DNA of 25,363 nt, from the IMG/VR virus record IMGVR_UViG_3300020202_000206, positions 1 through 25,363 of that record, one strand, 5' to 3'. The notes below the pieces were generated by a model. The model saw only the letters and a list, made by a program, of their open reading frames with translations. It was not told the origin of the DNA and did no database searches. This DNA comes from a virus. Made by a program: the position numbers and the translations under genes. Shown in pieces: positions 22,437 to 25,363 of this stretch (positions are counted from its first letter, which is position 1; the number at the start of each line of letters is the position of its first letter).

Positions 22437-22454
22437 CTTCGTGAAAGTGTTGTG
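22426..22454. promoter_or_regulatory. Overlapping palindromes at a divergent gene start
   Basis: TGTGTACACA (22426-22435) is a perfect 10-bp palindrome. It overlaps a second inverted repeat, CACAAC (22432-22437) with GTTGTG (22449-22454), 11 bases apart. They lie over the start of the leftward 104-aa gene and upstream of the HTH gene at 22496, a likely place for a regulator to bind. Confidence 0.4.
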
Positions 22455-22495
22455 GCGGTAGGCCGGCGTAGCGGCACTGGAGTATGGTCCATGCC

Positions 22496-22699
22496 ATGGC
22501 TGAAGTCGAGTATATGCTGGAGCACGAGGTCGCGGAACTTCTGAGGGTCCCCAGGGCCCGCGTCCGCTTCTGGCGCAAGAAGGGCCTGATCCCGACGGTC
22601 AGGCCACCGGGTACGCGATTGATTCTGTACCCGCGCGCCGCGGTCCTCGCCTGGATCGCTGGCGAGCCCTCGCAGGGGCCGGGGGGTTCTTACGTGTAG
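22496..22699 (+). CDS. Excisionase/MerR-like HTH protein (second)
   Basis: A 67-aa protein from the ATG at 22496; an ATG at 22484 in the same frame is an alternative. Residues about 6-56 (Y-M-L-E-H-E-V-A-E-L-L-R-V-P, R-V-R-F-W-R-K-K-G-L-I-P and L-Y-P-R-A-A-V-L-A-W-I-A-G) match the HTH_17/MerR-type fold. The C-terminus is Gly-rich. It lies 46 bases before the XRE-like gene. Like its neighbours it may regulate or assist DNA handling. Confidence 0.65.
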   Translation: MAEVEYMLEHEVAELLRVPRARVRFWRKKGLIPTVRPPGTRLILYPRAAVLAWIAGEPSQGPGGSYV

Positions 22700-22745
22700 C
22701 AGTAGCTAGTGCTTGGCGCGATGGTGTCCTCCGGAGGTCTTGAAC

Positions 22746-22952
22746 ATGACGACCAGAGCGATTGACGGTGCAAAGCTCGCCTTCTGGCTCAAGCGCCGCG
22801 GACGTGCCCAGCGCTGGCTGGCGGGCAAGCTCAAGGTGGGAGAGACGGACTTTTCCCACATGGTCCATGGCCGTAGGGCGATGGATGCTCGCATCGCCGG
22901 GCAGGTGGCCGCGCTGCTCGGGGTGGAACCAAGAGAGATCCTGCCGGACTAA
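22746..22952 (+). CDS. XRE-like HTH DNA-binding protein
   Basis: A 68-aa protein. The ATG at 22746 has GGAGG eight bases upstream; the frame extends further left without a better start. Residues about 8-60 (A-K-L-A-F-W-L-K-R-R-G-R-A-Q-R-W-L-A-G-K-L-K-V-G-E-T-D-F-S-H-M, then A-G-Q-V-A-A-L-L-G-V-E) match the Cro/C1/XRE helix-turn-helix. It is the last rightward gene before a gene-free stretch, with a possible terminator 26 bases after its stop. Confidence 0.72.
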   Translation: MTTRAIDGAKLAFWLKRRGRAQRWLAGKLKVGETDFSHMVHGRRAMDARIAGQVAALLGVEPREILPD

Positions 22953-22977
22953 TCACCAACGCAGCGCAGCGAAACTT

Positions 22978-22994
22978 TCCCCGCTGGGGATTTT
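22978..22994 (+). terminator. Weak hairpin followed by T-run
   Basis: TCCCC (22978-22982) pairs with GGGGA (22986-22990) around GCT, and ATTTT follows. It lies 26 bases after the stop of the XRE-like gene, so it may end that transcript. The stem is short. Confidence 0.35.
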
Positions 22995-23010
22995 ATGTGC
23001 GGGGATTCCT

Positions 23011-23047
23011 GAGGGTGATTTACACCCTCGAGGGGGTGGGTACCCCC
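23011..23047. repeat. Two adjacent perfect hairpins
   Basis: GAGGGTG (23011-23017) pairs with CACCCTC (23023-23029) around ATTTA, and GGGGGT (23032-23037) pairs with ACCCCC (23042-23047) around GGGT. No T-run follows either, so they are not standard terminators. Confidence 0.6.
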
Positions 23048-23505
23048 GGTGCCGATTCGGGCCCTCGCCGGTTTCACCCCACCCCCGTCGTTCGAGCCTG
23101 GCCCGTCGTCCCGCTACCTAACTAGGGTATCGCGAGCTGGCGTCACGCTAACCACGCATGCTCATTGGGAATCGCCTCTACCGTCGAGAGCGAGGCGCTA
23201 CCGGGCCAGTGGGGACGGCGAGATTGTCACGGCGAGCGACGGCCAGCGAGGCGAGGGGCTCGCACACCTGAGTCGCCGTCGTAAGGCGCTCGCGGCCTCC
23301 TCCCGCCCTGCTCGCGCCTTCATTGCATCGGCCCGCTCGTCGTCGGCTCGGCGTCGCCTCGTCCGTCGGGTGGCTTCAGTGCCAACCCGGGTTACCTAAC
23401 CGACGTTCTCCCAAGTCGCCCCTACGGGGCTCAGAATCACCGGGCGCGCGTTGGGTCATTAGGGCCCCGCGTCAGACAGCGAGTCAAGACCCATGATGCC
23501 TCAGT

Positions 23506-23565
23506 TGTTACAACGAACGAGGCTAAGTACGCGCTCGCTGGTCGCAATCGACCCCTGTTACAACG
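23506..23565. repeat. Repeated TGTTACAACG
   Basis: Exact 10-base copies at 23506-23515 and 23556-23565, 50 bases apart. Each contains GTTACAAC, one base from the GTTGCAAC palindrome at 13.7 and 21.4 kb, so both may belong to one family of sites. Weaker relatives (TGCAAC) lie near 23597 and 23633. Confidence 0.4.
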
Positions 23566-23664
23566 TCTGGCGTGCGCTCAGGGGCTCGTTTTGGGATGCA
23601 ACGGTGTCCGTGGGGCCTAAAACGGGCTTGCGTGCAACTGGCGTGAGCCTAGCGCGTCCCATCG

Positions 23665-23823
23665 CTATCCTGTGACCCGGACGGTCTGTATGCCGTTGGT
23701 GGTCGCTCCGGGGTGAGCCTCGGCGATGTGCTCGAGGATGGCACGACGGACCTTGGTGATGCTGCGGCCATGGGCCACGGCGGGGCAGTGGGGGCAGCGG
23801 GCCTCAGCGTGCTCGTAGGTCAT
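23665..23823 (-). CDS. Small C2H2-type zinc-binding protein
   Basis: A 52-aa protein starting at 23823, just inside the 80-aa gene (ATGA overlap). The longer frame to 23880 adds 19 residues in the overlap and is not used. Cys10-x2-Cys13 and His32-x4-His37 can bind zinc in a small finger. It is the last gene of the leftward small-gene operon. Function unknown. Confidence 0.6.
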   Translation of the reverse strand: MTYEHAEARCPHCPAVAHGRSITKVRRAILEHIAEAHPGATTNGIQTVRVTG

Positions 23824-24062
23824 GGCTTCCGCTTCCTCCTGCGCTTGGCGGGGTGCTGGGGAGCCACGGCGGTTAGGCATGTCGTATAGGCCGTGCCGTC
23901 ACCGGCAATGAGCACGCCCCAATCATGGACCTCACACCAGGAATGGAATTGCGGCATGTGGGCGGGGCGGTGCCAGGGGTCGTATTCCTGCCATTCATCG
24001 TGGCCATGGGCGATTAGCGGCAGGCGTTCCTCTTGAGCCACGGCGTCAATCAGCCGCTTCAC
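23820..24062 (-). CDS. Small His/Trp-rich protein, unknown
   Basis: An 80-aa protein from a GTG at 24062 preceded by GGGAGGG. It is rich in His and Trp (H-G-H-D-E-W-Q-E-Y-D-P-W-H-R-P-A-H-M-P-Q) with two Cys and a basic C-terminal tail (R-R-R-K-R-K-P). The GTGA overlap with the 73-aa gene and ATGA overlap with the next point to coupled translation. No family recognised. Confidence 0.6.
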   Translation of the reverse strand: MKRLIDAVAQEERLPLIAHGHDEWQEYDPWHRPAHMPQFHSWCEVHDWGVLIAGDGTAYTTCLTAVAPQHPAKRRRKRKP

Positions 24063-24280
24063 CGCTTCCCTCCCTTCTGGGCCGATTTTGGTTCCTTACC
24101 CTGCCTCCTCCCCGCGAGATGCATCCACGTGCCCAGCACGAGCCACGCCGTACACGCACGGCACGCGGCGCACACGTAGCGGGTCGGCAGTCGTTTGCTT
24201 GCCGGCCGGTGAATCACGGTCGTGTGCTCGCACGGCTTCCCGCCCCTCCTGGGCTTGGTGGGCTGCTTGGGCTCGCTCAC
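24059..24280 (-). CDS. Small zinc-ribbon-like protein
   Basis: A 73-aa protein from a GTG at 24280. Cys17 with His19 and then V-C-A-A-C-R-A-C form a possible zinc ribbon. The N- and C-termini are basic and Lys/Pro/Gly-rich. It follows the 50-aa gene by three bases. No specific function can be given. Confidence 0.6.
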   Translation of the reverse strand: MSEPKQPTKPRRGGKPCEHTTVIHRPASKRLPTRYVCAACRACTAWLVLGTWMHLAGRRQGKEPKSAQKGGKR

Positions 24281-24283
24281 GGC

Positions 24284-24436
24284 TTACCTGCCCTTGAGGG
24301 TGCGCACCCAGCCCACGCATACGCCGCACTTGCTGCCTTCCTCGCCGGGCGAGTCGCAGATCGGGCAGCGGCCACGGTCGTTGCGGATGGCGGGGGTGAA
24401 CGCGCGCTCCTCGGTCGGCTCGGGCGGCTTGCTCAC
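24284..24436 (-). CDS. Small four-Cys zinc-ribbon protein
   Basis: A 50-aa protein from a GTG at 24436, preceded by GGAG. It has C-P-I-C and C-G-V-C pairs 10 residues apart, a classic small zinc ribbon. The longer frame upstream to 24781 is rejected, since it overlaps three other genes. GTGA overlaps the stop of the 83-aa gene. Confidence 0.6.
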   Translation of the reverse strand: MSKPPEPTEERAFTPAIRNDRGRCPICDSPGEEGSKCGVCVGWVRTLKGR

Positions 24437-24684
24437 GGCTGCTCCAGCACGTTGGTCACGCGCCTGTGCGCCTCGGCCATGGCTCGCATCAGGCCCCCAT
24501 CGTCCCGCACGAACTCCGTGCCATCGCCGGGGAACAGCTTGCGCATTGCCCCCTCCCTCTCGGGCCGCACGTAGACCGTGTCCTTGAAAACCATCCAGTC
24601 CCCCAGGAGCAGCTTGGCGTCCAGCACCACGCGCTTGATCTCGTGGATGTCGCCGGGCTTGATGTCGAACTCGTCCTCGCTCAC
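24433..24684 (-). CDS. Small protein, unknown
   Basis: An 83-aa protein from a GTG at 24684, preceded by GGAG. The frame is open to 24807, but the 42-codon extension overlaps the 59-aa gene, so the GTG is preferred. It has an alpha/beta pattern (E-I-K-R-V-V-L-D-A-K-L-L-L-G-D-W-M-V-F, then V-Y-V-R-P-E-R-E-G) and a C-terminal helix. No family recognised. Confidence 0.6.
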   Translation of the reverse strand: MSEDEFDIKPGDIHEIKRVVLDAKLLLGDWMVFKDTVYVRPEREGAMRKLFPGDGTEFVRDDGGLMRAMAEAHRRVTNVLEQP

Positions 24685-24860
24685 GGCCGCTCCAGCGTCT
24701 CGGTGTAAAGCGGTATCCGTAGCCCACTCGGCCGAGTCGTGAACCACACCCTGACGGGCTTCTCGGGCCAACCCCAACCAACGGGCAGGTACGTCTCGCT
24801 GTAGCACCCGTGCGAGCCGGCGGCCTTCATGAACAGGCGGAACATGTCCCAGATGCTCAT
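24681..24860 (-). CDS. Small protein, unknown (59 aa)
   Basis: A 59-aa frame from an ATG at 24860 with GGGAGG just upstream, too short for a usual length cut-off. The peptide starts M-S-I-W-D-M-F-R-L-F and contains G-W-G-W-P-E-K-P-V-R-V-W-F, an aromatic segment. It overlaps the 43-aa gene (ATGA) and the 83-aa gene (GTGA), which supports it being real. Confidence 0.55.
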   Translation of the reverse strand: MSIWDMFRLFMKAAGSHGCYSETYLPVGWGWPEKPVRVWFTTRPSGLRIPLYTETLERP

Positions 24861-24988
24861 CTCCCCTCCCTTACCACGACCCTCCCCAGCGCCGCCGCCA
24901 GCATCGCAGCTAGCCTGGCTACCTCGGGGTAAAGACGTGCGATGCGCTCGCGGTCTCTGCGGAGTTGCTGGGCCTGGGCTCGGGTCAT
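24857..24988 (-). CDS. Small helical protein, unknown (43 aa)
   Basis: A 43-aa frame from an ATG at 24988, a single helix rich in Arg, Gln, Ala and Leu. It overlaps the 73-aa gene upstream (ATGA) and the 59-aa gene downstream (ATGA). Support comes from this overlap pattern; the protein itself says little. Confidence 0.5.
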   Translation of the reverse strand: MTRAQAQQLRRDRERIARLYPEVARLAAMLAAALGRVVVREGR

Positions 24989-25206
24989 GGTTTCCGGGCG
25001 ACGGCGGGGTGCGCGTCGATGTAGTCGGCCAGCTTGGATTGGGCGTGCCCTAGCAGCACGACGACATCCGTCAGCAATGGGTGGGCACCGAGCGCCTCCA
25101 CCGCGTCCAACGCGTCATGGATGGCCACTTCCTCCGGAGTCCACATGTCGCGGCGGTTGCGACGGGATATCGTGTAGCCTGCGGGGTCCTTCGGTCCGTT
25201 GCTCAT
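24985..25206 (-). CDS. Small protein, unknown (73 aa)
   Basis: A 73-aa protein from an ATG at 25206, with an acidic helical middle (T-P-E-E-V-A-I-H-D-A-L-D-A-V-E-A-L) and a hydrophobic stretch (L-L-T-D-V-V-V-L-L-G). It overlaps the RHH gene (ATGA) and the 43-aa gene (ATGA). Confidence 0.6.
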   Translation of the reverse strand: MSNGPKDPAGYTISRRNRRDMWTPEEVAIHDALDAVEALGAHPLLTDVVVLLGHAQSKLADYIDAHPAVARKP

Positions 25207-25363
25207 GGTATCGCTCCTATCGCTCGTAGTGCCCTGATCACCACCTGGGCCATGGATATCCCCTGCGCCTGGGCGTAGGCGGCCAGGGCCCGCTTGGCCT
25301 CGGGAGGGAGCAGCAGATGGACGGGAACCCCCGTGCGGCGGAGGGCACGGGGGTTGGAGGGGC
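25203..25363 (-). CDS. Ribbon-helix-helix protein, N-terminus outside window
   Basis: A frame open to the right edge with 52 residues before the stop at 25203. R-T-G-V-P-V-H-L-L-L-P-P-E-A-K-R-A-L-A-A-Y-A-Q-A-Q-G-I-S-M-A-Q-V-V-I-R-A-L is the strand, helix, helix pattern of the CopG/Arc family (strand T-G-V-P-V-H-L-L-L, then two helices joined by the Q-G-I-S turn). The start lies beyond the window. As first visible gene of the leftward small-gene operon it could be its regulator. Confidence 0.65.
   Translation of the reverse strand, partial: PSNPRALRRTGVPVHLLLPPEAKRALAAYAQAQGISMAQVVIRALRAIGAIP

Larger units (their letters stand above)
22953..23664. other. Gene-free stretch with hairpins and repeats
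   Basis: About 700 bases without a convincing gene. Frames of 60-120 codons exist but are Arg/Ser-rich, lack ribosome sites and look like chance. It holds three hairpins near 22978-23047, a GCCCC-TAC-GGGGC stem near 23423, and the decamer TGTTACAACG at 23506-23515 and again at 23556-23565. It separates the rightward control genes from the leftward small-gene operon. An origin, attachment site, regulatory region or non-coding RNA could lie here; nothing visible decides which. Confidence 0.5.

Noticed and set aside
23085-23100. TTCGAGCC resembling a tRNA T-loop
   Set aside because: The flanking bases do not pair into a T-arm and no acceptor or anticodon stem fits; no tRNA seen in the window.
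23049-23399. A 116-codon plus-strand frame in the gene-free stretch
   Set aside because: Arg/Ser/Ala-rich, no ribosome site and no domain; most likely chance in GC-rich DNA.
23115-23400. TACCTAAC at 23115 and 23393 as possible attachment-site repeats
   Set aside because: Eight-base matches 278 apart are weak, and no integrase gene lies nearby to support an attachment site.
23493-23675. A 60-codon plus-strand frame over the TGTTACAACG repeats
   Set aside because: No ribosome site, no domain, and both repeats fall within it without periodic relation to the frame.
1-25363. CRISPR array, insertion sequence or transposase
   Set aside because: No regularly spaced repeats, no terminal inverted repeats and no transposase motif were seen.

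Overview
The window is a GC-rich piece of a tailed-phage (or prophage) genome with the gene set of a short-tailed, P22-like podovirus. Terminase, portal, scaffold, coat protein, a gp4-like adaptor, a tailspike, a gp10-like tail factor and candidate DNA-ejection proteins follow one another on the minus strand. No tape measure, major tail tube or baseplate gene is seen. No integrase, lysis or replication gene lies inside the window, so lifestyle cannot be settled. The host is probably a high-GC bacterium. One phage-borne lipoprotein looks like the short Cys-Gly-Gly-Asp lipoproteins common in myxobacteria and relatives, but this is only a hint.

Layout. About 21.5 kb down to position 1 is one leftward virion block, read right to left: an unknown leader gene, a 164-aa protein, a small-terminase candidate, a 67-aa protein, large terminase, portal, two small proteins, a GroES-like co-chaperonin, scaffold, a 144-aa capsid-cluster protein, a decoration candidate, coat protein, two beta-helix proteins, a 591-aa alpha-helical virion protein, a gp4-like adaptor, a tailspike, a gp10-like protein and four ejection-protein candidates, the last running off the left edge. 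Most junctions overlap by 1-4 bases. Two genes on the opposite strand interrupt the block: a lipoprotein (1065-1451) and a beta-sandwich protein (13762-14208). Both look like independently acquired cargo ('morons').

From 21.5 to 22.95 kb is a control region rich in small DNA-binding proteins: a Cro/YdaS-like HTH, two excisionase/MerR-like HTH proteins and an XRE-like HTH, with a 16-codon micro-ORF coupled between the first two. Palindromes with a TTGCAA core lie at the divergent start of this region, and one exact 10-bp copy recurs next to the promoter island of the second cargo gene, suggesting shared control. From 22.95 to 23.66 kb is about 700 bp with no convincing gene but three tandem hairpins and a repeated TGTTACAACG.

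From 23.66 kb to the right edge is a second leftward operon of very small genes (43-83 aa, nearly all overlapping by 4 bases). Several carry Cys/His metal-binding motifs, and it begins with a ribbon-helix-helix protein cut by the window edge. Most interesting are the co-chaperonin with a conserved GroEL-contact loop, a beta domain shared by tailspike and gp10-like protein, the two antisense cargo genes, and the putative operator family linking the control region to the capsid cluster.
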